From positions 17,856,001 to 17,920,000 of the forward strand of contig OZ059897.1 of assembly GCA_964057225.1 (NCBI GenBank): 64,000 nucleotides of DNA. Reading direction: 5' to 3'. This document shows positions 11,236 through 25,626 of this stretch, piece after piece. This stretch comes from Auanema rhodensis (lineage: Eukaryota; Nematoda; Chromadorea; Rhabditida; Rhabditidae). The translations under genes and the position numbers were made by a program. Under the pieces are notes generated by a model. That model saw nothing but the letters and a program-made list of their open reading frames with translations, was not told the origin of the DNA and searched no databases. How positions within the stretch are numbered: the stretch's first letter is position 1; each line of letters opens with the position of its first letter.

Positions 11236-14200
11236 TGTGAACTTATATCAGTTGATATCTCGGTGCATTTTTAAGCTAGCGCAAATCTGATAACACAGAT
11301 CGACGCAGCTTAAAAATCCGCATCGAATGCACTATACTACATTGAGAAACGCTTAATACAAAAATTAGTTATAATCGTTTGAAAAATGATGCATTAGTGT
11401 ATGTTGAGTTTCCATGTACACTCAACATTGCTTCCAAAAACATTTTGACAAAAATTTTTTCGAAAAATTTCAAAATAATTTAGCAAAAAGTAGATGTTTT
11501 TAGATTCCATTTTCCAAGGCGAAGACGATGGACAATCTTATTCAACGAAAAAATTAATTCTTCAGGGTGAAAATCGAGGATATAAGTGTGAACTTATATC
11601 AGTTGATATCTCGGTGCATTTTTAAGCTAGCGCAAATCTGATAACACAGATCGACGCAGCTTAAAAATCCGCATCGAATGCACTATACTACATTGAGAAA
11701 CCCTTAATACAAAAATTAGTTATGATCGTTTGAAAAATGATGCATTAGTGTATGTTGAGTTTCCATGTACACTCAACATTGCTTCCAAAAACATTTTGAC
11801 AAAAATTTTTTCGAAAAATTTCAAAATAATTTAGCAAAAAGTAGATGTTTTTAGATTCCATTTTTTAAGGCAAAGACGATGGACAATGTTATTCAACGAA
11901 AAAAGTAATTCTTCAGGGTGAAAATCGAGGATATAAGTGTGAACTTATATCAGTTGATATCTCGGTGCATTTTTAAGCTAGCGCAAATCTGATAACACAG
12001 ATCGACGCAGCTTAAAAATCCGCATCGAATGCACTATACTACATTGAGAAACGCTTAATACAAAAATTAGTTATAATCGTTTGAAAAATGATGCATTAGT
12101 GTATGTTGAGTTTCCATGTACACTCAACATTGCTTCCAAAAACATTTTGACAAAAATTTTTTCGAAAAATTTCAAAATAATTTAGCAAAAAGTAGATGTT
12201 TTTAGATTCCATTTTCCAAGGCGAAGACGATGGACAATCTTATTCAACGAAAAAATTAATTCTTCAGGGTGAAAATCGAGGATATAAGTGTGAACTTATA
12301 TCAGTTGATATCTCGGTGCATTTTTAAGCTAGCGCAAATCTGATAACACAGATCGACGCAGCTTAAAAATCCGCATCGAATGCACTATACTACATTGAGA
12401 AACCCTTAATACAAAAATTAGTTATGATCGTTTGAAAAATGATGCATTAGTGTATGTTGAGTTTCCATGTACACTCAACATTGCTTCCAAAAACATTTTG
12501 ACAAAAATTTTTTCGAAAAATTTCAAAATAATTTAGCAAAAAGTAGATGTTTTTAGATTCCATTTTTCAAAGCAAAGACGATGGACAATGTTATTCAACG
12601 AAAAAAGTAATTCTTCAGGGTGAAAATCGAGGATATAAGTGTGAACTTATATCAGTTGATATCTCGGTGCATTTTTAAGCTAGCGCAAATCTGATAACAC
12701 AGATCGACGCAGCTTAAAAATCCGCATCGAATGCACTATACTACATTGAGAAACGCTTAATACAAAAATTAGTTATAATCGTTTGAAAAATGATGCATTA
12801 GTGTATGTTGAGTTTCCATGTACACTCAACATTGCTTCCAAAAACATTTTGACAAAAATTTTTTCGAAAAATTTCGAAATAATTTAGCAAAAAGTAGATG
12901 TTTTTAGATTTCATTTTCCAAGGAGAAGACGATGGACAATGTTATTCAACGAAAAAATTAATTCTTCAGGGTGAAAATCGAGGATATAAGTGTGAACTTA
13001 TATCAGTTGATATCTCGGTGCATTTTTAAGCTAGCGCAAATCTGATAACACAGATCGACGCAGCTTAAAAATCCGCATCGAATGCACTATACTACATCGA
13101 GAAACGCTTAATACAAAAATTAGTTATAATCGTTTGAAAAATGATGCATTAGTGTATGTTGAGTTTCCATGTACACTCAACATTGCTTCCAAAAACATTT
13201 TGACAAAAATTTTTTCGAAAAATTTCAAAATAATTTAGCAAAAAGTAGATGTTTTTAGATTCCATTTTTCAAGGCAAAGACGATGGACAATGTTATTCAA
13301 CGAAAAAAGTAATTCTTCAGGGTGAAAATCGAGGATATAAGTGTGAACTTATATCAGTTGATATCTCGGTGCATTTTTAAGCTAGCGCAAATCTGATAAC
13401 ACAGATCGACGCAGCTTAAAAATCCGCATCGAATGCACTATACTACATTGAGAAACGCTTAATACAAAAATTAGTTATAATCGTTTGAAAAATGATGCAT
13501 TAGTGTATGTTGAGTTTCCATGTACACTCAACATTGCTTCCAAAAACATTTTGACAAAAATTTTTTCGAAAAATTTCAAAATAATTTAGCAAAAAGTAGA
13601 TGTTTTTAGATTCCATTTTTCAAAGCAAAGACGATGGACAATGTTATTCAACGAAAAAAGTAATTCTTCAGGGTGAAAATCGAGGATATAAGTGTGAACT
13701 TATATCAGTTGATATCTCGGTGCATTTTTAAGCTAGCGCAAATCTGATAACACAGATCGACGCAGCTTAAAAATCCGCATCGAATGCACTATACTACATT
13801 GAGAAACGCTTAATACAAAAATTAGTTATAATCGTTTGAAAAATGATGCATTAGTGTATGTTGAGTTTCCATGTACACTCAACATTGCTTCCAAAAACAT
13901 TTTGACAAAAATTTTTTCGAAAAATTTCGAAATAATTTAGCAAAAAGTAGATGTTTTTAGATTTCATTTTCCAAGGAGAAGACGATGGACAATGTTATTC
14001 AACGAAAAAATTAATTCTTCAGGGTGAAAATCGAGGATATAAGTGTGAACTTATATCAGTTGATATCTCGGTGCATTTTTAAGCTAGCGCAAATCTGATA
14101 ACACAGATCGACGCAGCTTAAAAATCCGCATCGAATGCACTATACTACATCGAGAAACGCTTAATACAAAAATTAGTTATAATCGTTTGAAAAATGATGC

Positions 14201-14394
14201 ATTAGTGTATGTTGAGTTTCCATGTACACTCAACATTGCTTCCAAAAACATTTTGACAAAAATTTTTTCGAAAAATTTCAAAATAATTTAGCAAAAAGTA
14301 GATGTTTTTAGATTCCATTTTTCAAGGCAAAGACGATGGACAATGTTATTCAACGAAAAAAGTAATTCTTCAGGGTGAAAATCGAGGATATAAG
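11236..14394. repeat. Rearranged cassette B-C-B-D-E''-F followed by partial copy D'-E''-F
   Basis: Units: 11236 B, 11587 C, 11938 B, 12289 D, 12640 E'' (G237 and A285 but A231), 12991 F-like (C108, G319), 13342 D', 13693 E'', 14044 F-like. The last three repeat the preceding three. D' is a chimera: its left part has G116 and A138 as in type A, and its right part has TTTTTCAAAGC as in type D. The exchange breakpoint therefore falls inside the unit, between m138 and m283. The E'' units share A285 with the E' variants of cassettes 2 and 3. Confidence 0.82.
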
Positions 14395-17300
14395 TGTGAA
14401 CTTATATCAGTTGATATCTCGGTGCATTTTTAAGCTAGCGCAAATCTGATAACACAGATCGACGCAGCTTAAAAATCCGCATCGAATGCACTATACTACA
14501 TTGAGAAACGCTTAATACAAAAATTAGTTATAATCGTTTGAAAAATGATGCATTAGTGTATGTTGAGTTTCCATGTACACTCAACATTGCTTCCAAAAAC
14601 ATTTTGACAAAAATTTTTTCGAAAAATTTCAAAATAATTTAGCAAAAAGTAGATGTTTTTAGATTTCATTTTCCAAGGCGAAGACGATGGACAATGTTAT
14701 TCAACGAAAAAATTAATTCTTCAGGGTGAAAATCGAGGATATAAGTGTGAACTTATATCAGTTGATATCTCGGTGCATTTTTAAGCTAGCGCAAATCTGA
14801 TAACACAGATCGACGCAGCTTAAAAATCCGCATCGAATGCACTATACTACATCGAGAAACGCTTAATACAAAAATTAGTTATAATCGTTTGAAAAATGAT
14901 GCATTAGTGCATGTTGAGTTTCCATGTACACTCAACATTGCTTCCAAAAACATTTTGACAAAAATTTTTTCGAAAAATTTCAAAATAATTTAGCAAAAAG
15001 TAGATGTTTTTAGATTTCATTTTTCAAGGCAAAGACGATGGACAATGTTATTCAACGAAAAAATTAATTCTTCAGGGTGAAAATCGAGGATATAAGTGTG
15101 AACTTATATCAGTTGATATCTCGGTGCATTTTTAAGCTAGCGCAAATCTGATAACACAGATCGACGCAGCTTAAAAATCCGCATCGAATGCACTATACTA
15201 CATTGAGAAACGCTTAATACAAAAATTAGTTATAATCGTTTGAAAAATGATGCATTAGTGTATGTTGAGTTTCCATGTACACTCAACATTGCTTCCAAAA
15301 ACATTTTGACAAAAATTTTTTCGAAAAATTTCAAAATAATTTAGCAAAAAGTAGATGTTTTTAGATTTCATTTTCCAAGGCGAAGACGATGGACAATGTT
15401 ATTCAACGAAAAAATTAATTCTTCAGGGTGAAAATCGAGGATATAAGTGTGAACTTATATCAGTTGATATCTCGGTGCATTTTTAAGCTAGCGCAAATCT
15501 GATAACACAGATCGACGCAGCTTAAAAATCCGCATCGAATGCACTATACTACATCGAGAAACGCTTAATACAAAAATTAGTTATAATCGTTTGAAAAATG
15601 ATGCATTAGTGTATGTTGAGTTTCCATGTACACTCAACATTGCTTCCAAAAACATTTTGACAAAAATTTTTTCGAAAAATTTCAAAATAATTTAGCAAAA
15701 AGTAGATGTTTTTAGATTTCATTTTTCAAGGCAAAGACGATGGACAATGTTATTCAACGAAAAAATTAATTCTTCAGGGTGAAAATCGAGGATATAAGTG
15801 TGAACTTATATCAGTTGATATCTCGGTGCATTTTTAAGCTAGCGCAAATCTGATAACACAGATCGACGCAGCTTAAAAATCCGCATCGAATGCACTATAC
15901 TACATTGAGAAACGCTTAATACAAAAATTAGTTATAATCGTTTGAAAAATGATGCATTAGTGTATGTTGAGTTTCCATGTACACTCAACATTGCTTCCAA
16001 AAACATTTTGACAAAAATTTTTTCGAAAAATTTCAAGATAATTTAGCAAAAAGTAGATGTTTTTAGATTTCATTTTCCAAGGCGAAGACGATGGACAATG
16101 TTATTCAACGAAAAAATTAATTCTTCAGGGTGAAAATCGAGGATATAAGTGTGAACATATATCAGTTGATATCTCGGTGCATTTTTAAGCTAGCGCAAAT
16201 CTGATAACACAGATCGACGCAGCTTAAAAATCCGCATAGAATGCACTATACTACATTGAGAAACGCTTAATACAAAAATTAGTTATGATCGTTTGAAAAA
16301 TGATGCATTAGTGTATGTTGAGTTTCCATGTACACTCAACATTGCTTCCAAAAACATTTTGACAAAAATTTTTTCGAAAAATTTCAAAATAATTTAGCAA
16401 AAAGTAGATGTTTTTAGATTTCATTTTTCAAGGCAAAGACGATGGACAATGTTATTCAACGAAAAAATTAATTCTTCAGGGTGAAAATCGAGGATATAAG
16501 TGTGAACTTATATCAGTTGATATCTCGGTGCATTTTTAAGCTAGCGCAAATCTGATAACACAGATCGACGCAGCTTAAAAATCCGCATCGAATGCACTAT
16601 ACTACATTGAGAAACGCTTAATACAAAAATTAGTTATAATCGTTTGAAAAATGATGCATTAGTGTATGTTGAGTTTCCATGTACACTCAACATTGCTTCC
16701 AAAAACATTTTGACAAAAATTTTTTCGAAAAATTTCAAGATAATTTAGCAAAAAGTAGATGTTTTTAGATTTCATTTTCCAAGGCGAAGACGATGGACAA
16801 TGTTATTCAACGAAAAAATTAATTCTTCAGGGTGAAAATCGAGGATATAAGTGTGAACATATATCAGTTGATATCTCGGTGCATTTTTAAGCTAGCGCAA
16901 ATCTGATAACACAGATCGACGCAGCTTAAAAATCCGCATCGAATGCACTATACTACATCGAGAAACGCTTAATACAAAAATTAGTTATAATCGTTTGAAA
17001 AATGATGCATTAGTGTATGTTGAGTTTCCATGTACACTCAACATTGCTTCCAAAAACATTTTGACAAAAATTTTTTCGAAAAATTTCAAAATAATTTAGC
17101 AAAAAGTAGATGTTTTTAGATTCCATTTTTCAAGGCAAAGACGATGGACAATGTTATTCAACGAAAAAAGTAATTCTTCAGGGTGAAAATCGAGGATATA
17201 AGTGTGAACTTATATCAGTTGATATCTCGGTGCATTTTTAAGCTAGCGCAAATCTGATAACACAGATCGACGCAGCTTAAAAATCCGCATCGAATGCACT

Positions 17301-18957
17301 ATACTACATCGAGAAACGCTTAATACAAAAATTAGTTATAATCGTTTGAAAAATGATGCATTAGTGTATGTTGAGTTTCCATGTACACTCAACATTGCTT
17401 CCAAAAACATTTTGACAAAAATTTTTTCGAAAAATTTCAAAATAATTTAGCAAAAAGTAGATGTTTTTAGATTCCATTTTTCAAGGCAAAGACGATGGAC
17501 AATGTTATTCAACGAAAAAATTAATTCTTCAGGGTGAAAATCGAGGATATAAGTGTGAACTTATATCAGTTGATATCTTGGTGCATTTTTAAGCTAGCGC
17601 AAATCTGATAACACAGATCGACGCAGCTTAAAAATCCGCATCGAATGCACTATACTACATTGAGAAACGCTTAATACAAAAATTAGTTATGATCGTTTGA
17701 AAAATGATGCATTAGTGTATGTTGAGTTTCCATGTACACTCAACATTGCTTCCAAAAACATTTTGACAAAAATTTTTTCGAAAAATTTCAAAATAATTTA
17801 GCAAAAAGTAGATGTTTTTAGATTCCATTTTTCAAGGCAAAGACGATGGACAATGTTATTCAACGAAAAAAGTAATTCTTCAGGGTGAAAATCGAGGATA
17901 TAAGTGTGAACTTATATCAGTTGATATCTTGGTGCATTTTTAAGCTAGCGCAAATCTGATAACACAGATCGACGCAGCTTAAAAATCCGCATCGAATGCA
18001 CTATACTACATTGAGAAACGCTTAATACAAAAATTAGTTATGATCGTTTGAAAAATGATGCATTAGTGTATGTTGAGTTTCCATGTACACTCAACATTGC
18101 TTCCAAAAACATTTTGACAAAAATTTTTTCGAAAAATTTCAAAATAATTTAGCAAAAAGTAGATGTTTTTAGATTCCATTTTTTAAGGCAAAGACGATGG
18201 ACAATGTTATTCAACGAAAAAAGTAATTCTTCAGGGTGAAAATCGAGGATATAAGTGTGAACTTATATCAGTTGATATCTCGGTGCATTTTTAAGCTAGC
18301 GCAAATCTGATAACACAGATCGACGCAGCTTAAAAATCCGCATCGAATGCACTATACTACATCGAGAAACGCTTAATACAAAAATTAGTTATAATCGTTT
18401 GAAAAATGATGCATTAGTGTATGTTGAGTTTCCATGTACACTCAACATTGCTTCCAAAAACATTTTGACAAAAATTTTTTCGAAAAATTTCAAAATAATT
18501 TAGCAAAAAGTAGATGTTTTTAGATTCCATTTTTTAAGGCAAAGACGATGGACAATGTTATTCAACGAAAAAAGTAATTCTTCAGGGTGAAAATCGAGGA
18601 TATAAGTGTGAACTTATATCAGTTGATATCTCGGTGCATTTTTAAGCTAGCGCAAATCTGATAACACAGATCGACGCAGCTTAAAAATCCGCATCGAATG
18701 CACTATACTACATTGAGAAACGCTTAATACAAAAATTAGTTATAATCGTTTGAAAAATGATGCATTAGTGTATGTTGAGTTTCCATGTACACTCAACATT
18801 GCTTCCAAAAACATTTTGACAAAAATTTTTTCGAAAAATTTCAAAATAATTTAGCAAAAAGTAGATGTTTTTAGATTCCATTTTCCAAGGCGAAGACGAT
18901 GGACAATCTTATTCAACGAAAAAATTAATTCTTCAGGGTGAAAATCGAGGATATAAG
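14395..18957. repeat. Region of 702-bp alternation, 13 units ending G-H-I-A-B
   Basis: From 14395 two classes mostly alternate: T108 with CCAAGGCG (14395, 15097, 15799, 16501) and TTTTTCAAGG units that mostly have C108 (14746, 15448, 16852). Nearly all carry T272 and T319. The units at 15799 and 16501 have G239 and are each followed by an A8 unit (16150, 16852). The unit at 16150 is odd: A89, T108 and G138 where its class normally has C89, C108 and A138. The block ends with 17203 G, 17554 H, 17905 I, 18256 A-like with C108, and 18607 B. The ten units from 14746 to 18255 match 18958-22467 in order. Confidence 0.8.
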
Positions 18958-21900
18958 TGTGAACTTATATCAGTTGATATCTCGGTGCATTTTTAAGCTA
19001 GCGCAAATCTGATAACACAGTTCGACGCAGCTTAAAAATCCGCATCGAATGCACTATACTACATCGAGAAACGCTTAATACAAAAATTAGTTATAATCGT
19101 TTGAAAAATGATGCATTAGTGCATGTTGAGTTTCCATGTACACTCAACATTGCTTCCAAAAACATTTTGACAAAAATTTTTTCGAAAAATTTCAAAATAA
19201 TTTAGCAAAAAGTAGATGTTTTTAGATTTCATTTTTCAAGGCAAAGACGATGGACAATGTTATTCAACGAAAAAATTAATTCTTCAGGGTGAAAATCGAG
19301 GATATAAGTGTGAACTTATATCAGTTGATATCTCGGTGCATTTTTAAGCTAGCGCAAATCTGATAACACAGATCGACGCAGCTTAAAAATCCGCATCGAA
19401 TGCACTATACTACATTGAGAAACGCTTAATACAAAAATTAGTTATAATCGTTTGAAAAATGATGCATTAGTGTATGTTGAGTTTCCATGTACACTCAACA
19501 TTGCTTCCAAAAACATTTTGACAAAAATTTTTTCGAAAAATTTCAAAATAATTTAGCAAAAAGTAGATGTTTTTAGATTTCATTTTCCAAGGCGAAGACG
19601 ATGGACAATGTTATTCAACGAAAAAATTAATTCTTCAGGGTGAAAATCGAGGATATAAGTGTGAACTTATATCAGTTGATATCTCGGTGCATTTTTAAGC
19701 TAGCGCAAATCTGATAACACAGATCGACGCAGCTTAAAAATCCGCATCGAATGCACTATACTACATCGAGAAACGCTTAATACAAAAATTAGTTATAATC
19801 GTTTGAAAAATGATGCATTAGTGTATGTTGAGTTTCCATGTACACTCAACATTGCTTCCAAAAACATTTTGACAAAAATTTTTTCGAAAAATTTCAAAAT
19901 AATTTAGCAAAAAGTAGATGTTTTTAGATTTCATTTTTCAAGGCAAAGACGATGGACAATGTTATTCAACGAAAAAATTAATTCTTCAGGGTGAAAATCG
20001 AGGATATAAGTGTGAACTTATATCAGTTGATATCTCGGTGCATTTTTAAGCTAGCGCAAATCTGATAACACAGATCGACGCAGCTTAAAAATCCGCATCG
20101 AATGCACTATACTACATTGAGAAACGCTTAATACAAAAATTAGTTATAATCGTTTGAAAAATGATGCATTAGTGTATGTTGAGTTTCCATGTACACTCAA
20201 CATTGCTTCCAAAAACATTTTGACAAAAATTTTTTCGAAAAATTTCAAGATAATTTAGCAAAAAGTAGATGTTTTTAGATTTCATTTTCCAAGGCGAAGA
20301 CGATGGACAATGTTATTCAACGAAAAAATTAATTCTTCAGGGTGAAAATCGAGGATATAAGTGTGAACATATATCAGTTGATATCTCGGTGCATTTTTAA
20401 GCTAGCGCAAATCTGATAACACAGATCGACGCAGCTTAAAAATCCGCATCGAATGCACTATACTACATCGAGAAACGCTTAATACAAAAATTAGTTATAA
20501 TCGTTTGAAAAATGATGCATTAGTGTATGTTGAGTTTCCATGTACACTCAACATTGCTTCCAAAAACATTTTGACAAAAATTTTTTCGAAAAATTTCAAA
20601 ATAATTTAGCAAAAAGTAGATGTTTTTAGATTTCATTTTTCAAGGCAAAGACGATGGACAATGTTATTCAACGAAAAAATTAATTCTTCAGGGTGAAAAT
20701 CGAGGATATAAGTGTGAACTTATATCAGTTGATATCTCGGTGCATTTTTAAGCTAGCGCAAATCTGATAACACAGATCGACGCAGCTTAAAAATCCGCAT
20801 CGAATGCACTATACTACATTGAGAAACGCTTAATACAAAAATTAGTTATAATCGTTTGAAAAATGATGCATTAGTGTATGTTGAGTTTCCATGTACACTC
20901 AACATTGCTTCCAAAAACATTTTGACAAAAATTTTTTCGAAAAATTTCAAGATAATTTAGCAAAAAGTAGATGTTTTTAGATTTCATTTTCCAAGGCGAA
21001 GACGATGGACAATGTTATTCAACGAAAAAATTAATTCTTCAGGGTGAAAATCGAGGATATAAGTGTGAACATATATCAGTTGATATCTCGGTGCATTTTT
21101 AAGCTAGCGCAAATCTGATAACACAGATCGACGCAGCTTAAAAATCCGCATCGAATGCACTATACTACATCGAGAAACGCTTAATACAAAAATTAGTTAT
21201 AATCGTTTGAAAAATGATGCATTAGTGTATGTTGAGTTTCCATGTACACTCAACATTGCTTCCAAAAACATTTTGACAAAAATTTTTTCGAAAAATTTCA
21301 AAATAATTTAGCAAAAAGTAGATGTTTTTAGATTCCATTTTTCAAGGCAAAGACGATGGACAATGTTATTCAACGAAAAAAGTAATTCTTCAGGGTGAAA
21401 ATCGAGGATATAAGTGTGAACTTATATCAGTTGATATCTCGGTGCATTTTTAAGCTAGCGCAAATCTGATAACACAGATCGACGCAGCTTAAAAATCCGC
21501 ATCGAATGCACTATACTACATCGAGAAACGCTTAATACAAAAATTAGTTATAATCGTTTGAAAAATGATGCATTAGTGTATGTTGAGTTTCCATGTACAC
21601 TCAACATTGCTTCCAAAAACATTTTGACAAAAATTTTTTCGAAAAATTTCAAAATAATTTAGCAAAAAGTAGATGTTTTTAGATTCCATTTTTCAAGGCA
21701 AAGACGATGGACAATGTTATTCAACGAAAAAATTAATTCTTCAGGGTGAAAATCGAGGATATAAGTGTGAACTTATATCAGTTGATATCTTGGTGCATTT
21801 TTAAGCTAGCGCAAATCTGATAACACAGATCGACGCAGCTTAAAAATCCGCATCGAATGCACTATACTACTTTGAGAAACGCTTAATACAAAAATTAGTT

Positions 21901-24900
21901 ATGATCGTTTGAAAAATGATGCATTAGTGTATGTTGAGTTTCCATGTACACTCAACATTGCTTCCAAAAACATTTTGACAAAAATTTTTTCGAAAAATTT
22001 CAAAATAATTTAGCAAAAAGTAGATGTTTTTAGATTCCATTTTTCAAGGCAAAGACGATGGACAATGTTATTCAACGAAAAAAGTAATTCTTCAGGGTGA
22101 AAATCGAGGATATAAGTGTGAACTTATATCAGTTGATATCTTGGTGCATTTTTAAGCTAGCGCAAATCTGATAACACAGATCGACGCAGCTTAAAAATCC
22201 GCATCGAATGCACTATACTACATTGAGAAACGCTTAATACAAAAATTAGTTATGATCGTTTGAAAAATGATGCATTAGTGTATGTTGAGTTTCCATGTAC
22301 ACTCAACATTGCTTCCAAAAACATTTTGACAAAAATTTTTTCGAAAAATTTCAAAATAATTTAGCAAAAAGTAGATGTTTTTAGATTCCATTTTTTAAGG
22401 CAAAGACGATGAACAATGTTATTCAACGAAAAAAGTAATTCTTCAGGGTGAAAATCGAGGATATAAGTGTGAACTTATATCAGTTGATATCTCGGTGCAT
22501 TTTTAAGCTAGCGCAAATCTGATAACACAGATCGACGCAGCTTAAAAATCCGCATCGAATGCACTATACTACATTGAGAAACGCTTAATACAAAAATTAG
22601 TTATAATCGTTTGAAAAATGATGCATTAGTGTATGTTGAGTTTCCATGTACACTCAACATTGCTTCCAAAAACATTTTGACAAAAATTTTTTCGAAAAAT
22701 TTCAAAATAATTTAGCAAAAAGTAGATGTTTTTAGATTCCATTTTTTAAGGCAAAGACGATGGACAATGTTATTCAACGAAAAAAGTAATTCTTCAGGGT
22801 GAAAATCGAGGATATAAGTGTGAACTTATATCAGTTGATATCTCGGTGCATTTTTAAGCTAGCGCAAATCTGATAACACAGATCGACGCAGCTTAAAAAT
22901 CCGCATCGAATGCACTATACTACATTGAGAAACGCTTAATACAAAAATTAGTTATAATCGTTTGAAAAATGATGCATTAGTGTATGTTGAGTTTCCATGT
23001 ACACTCAACATTGCTTCCAAAAACATTTTGACAAAAATTTTTTCGAAAAATTTCAAAATAATTTAGCAAAAAGTAGATGTTTTTAGATTCCATTTTCCAA
23101 GGCGAAGACGATGGACAATCTTATTCAACGAAAAAATTAATTCTTCAGGGTGAAAATCGAGGATATAAGTGTGAACTTATATCAGTTGATATCTCGGTGC
23201 ATTTTTAAGCTAGCGCAAATCTGATAACACAGTTCGACGCAGCTTAAAAATCCGCATCGAATGCACTATACTACATCGAGAAACGCTTAATACAAAAATT
23301 AGTTATAATCGTTTGAAAAATGATGCATTAGTGTATGTTGAGTTTCCATGTACACTCAACATTGCTTCCAAAAACATTTTGACAAAAATTTTTTCGAAAA
23401 ATTTCAAAATAATTTAGCAAAAAGTAGATGTTTTTAGATTCCATTTTTCAAGGCAAAGACGATGGACAATGTTATTCAACGAAAAAAGTAATTCTTCAGG
23501 GTGAAAATCGAGGATATAAGTGTGAACTTATATCAGTTGATATCTTGGTGCATTTTTAAGCTAGCGCAAATCTGATAACACAGATCGACGCAGCTTAAAA
23601 ATCCGCATCGAATGCACTATACTACATTGAGAAACGCTTAATACAAAAATTAGTTATGATCGTTTGAAAAATGATGCATTAGTGTATGTTGAGTTTCCAT
23701 GTACACTCAACATTGCTTCCAAAAACATTTTGACAAAAATTTTTTCGAAAAATTTCAAAATAATTTAGCAAAAAGTAGATGTTTTTAGATTCCATTTTTT
23801 AAGGCAAAGACGATGGACAATGTTATTCAACGAAAAAAGTAATTCTTCAGGGTGAAAATCGAGGATATAAGTGTGAACTTATATCAGTTGATATCTCGGT
23901 GCATTTTTAAGCTAGCGCAAATCTGATAACACAGATCGACGCAGCTTAAAAATCCGCATCGAATGCACTATACTACATTGAGAAACGCTTAATACAAAAA
24001 TTAGTTATAATCGTTTGAAAAATGATGCATTAGTGTATGTTGAGTTTCCATGTACACTCAACATTGCTTCCAAAAACATTTTGACAAAAATTTTTTCGAA
24101 AAATTTCAAAATAATTTAGCAAAAAGTAGATGTTTTTAGATTCCATTTTCCAAGGCGAAGACGATGGACAATCTTATTCAACGAAAAAATTAATTCTTCA
24201 GGGTGAAAATCGAGGATATAAGTGTGAACTTATATCAGTTGATATCTCGGTGCATTTTTAAGCTAGCGCAAATCTGATAACACAGTTCGACGCAGCTTAA
24301 AAATCCGCATCGAATGCACTATACTACATCGAGAAACGCTTAATACAAAAATTAGTTATAATCGTTTGAAAAATGATGCATTAGTGTATGTTGAGTTTCC
24401 ATGTACACTCAACATTGCTTCCAAAAACATTTTGACAAAAATTTTTTCGAAAAATTTCAAAATAATTTAGCAAAAAGTAGATGTTTTTAGATTCCATTTT
24501 TCAAGGCAAAGACGATGGACAATGTTATTCAACGAAAAAATTAATTCTTCAGGGTGAAAATCGAGGATATAAGTGTGAACTTATGTCAGTTGATATCTCG
24601 GTGCATTGTTAAGCTAGCGCAAATCTGATAACACAGATCGACGCAGCTTTAAAATCCGCATCGAATGCACTATACTACATTGAGAAACGCTTAATACAAA
24701 AATTAGTTATAATCGTTTGAAAAATGATGCATTAGTGTATGTTGAGTTTCCATGTACACTCAACATTGCTTCCAAAAACATTTTGACAAAAATTTTTTCG
24801 AAAAATTTCAAAATAATTTAGCAAAAAGTAGATGTTTTTAGATTCCATTTTTTAAGGCAAAGACGATGGACAATGTTATTCAACGAAAAAATTAATTCTT

Positions 24901-25626
24901 CAGGGTGAAAATCGAGGATATAAGTGTGAACTTATATCAGTTGATATCTTGGTGCATTTTTAAGCTAGCGCAAATCTGATAACACAGATCGACGCAGCTT
25001 AAAAATCCGCATCGAATGCACTATACTACATTGAGAAACGCTTAATACAAAAATTAGTTATGATCGTTTGAAAAATGATGCATTAGTGTATGTTGAGTTT
25101 CCATGTACACTCAACATTGCTTCCAAAAACATTTTGACAAAAATTTTTTCGAAAAATTTCAAAATAATTTAGCAAAAAGTAGATGTTTTTAGATTCCATT
25201 TTTCAAGGCAAAGACGATGGACAATGTTATTCAACGAAAAAAGTAATTCTTCAGGGTGAAAATCGAGGATATAAGTGTGAACTTATATCAGTTGATATCT
25301 CGGTGCATTTTTAAGCTAGCGCAAATCTGATAACACAGATCGACGCAGCTTAAAAATCCGCATCGAATGCACTATACTACATTGAGAAACGCTTAATACA
25401 AAAATTAGTTATAATCGTTTGAAAAATGATGCATTAGTGTATGTTGAGTTTCCATGTACACTCAACATTGCTTCCAAAAACATTTTGACAAAAATTTTTT
25501 CGAAAAATTTCAAAATAATTTAGCAAAAAGTAGATGTTTTTAGATTTCATTTTCCAAGGCGAAGACGATGGACAATGTTATTCAACGAAAAAATTAATTC
25601 TTCAGGGTGAAAATCGAGGATATAAG
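18958..25626. repeat. 19-unit block, left copy of the 7.7-kb duplication (with 17905-18957)
   Basis: Order: 18958 (T64, C108, C165, T272), 19309, 19660, 20011 (G239), 20362 (A8), 20713 (G239), 21064 (A8), 21415 G, 21766 H with T106, 22117 I, 22468 A, 22819 B, 23170 (T64, G319), 23521 I, 23872 B, 24223 (T64, T319), 24574 (G12, G35, T77), 24925 H, 25276 (T272, CCAAGGCG). Together with the three units before it, 17905-25626 is repeated at 28435-36156. B followed by a T64 unit occurs at 18607, 22819 and 23872. The A at 22412 (m296) is private to this copy. Confidence 0.85.
24574..24924. repeat. Divergent unit with three changes in the inverted-repeat elements
   Basis: This unit has G12, G35 and T77. 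G35 and T77 fall in opposite arms of the m32-82 hairpin but do not pair with each other (m35 pairs with m79, m77 with m37), so they weaken the stem at two steps rather than compensate. The identical combination recurs at 35104-35454, in the second copy of the 7.7-kb segment. Other G12/G35 units (for example 36508, 40018, 51250) have the normal A77, so T77 arose within this lineage before the duplication. Confidence 0.88.
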
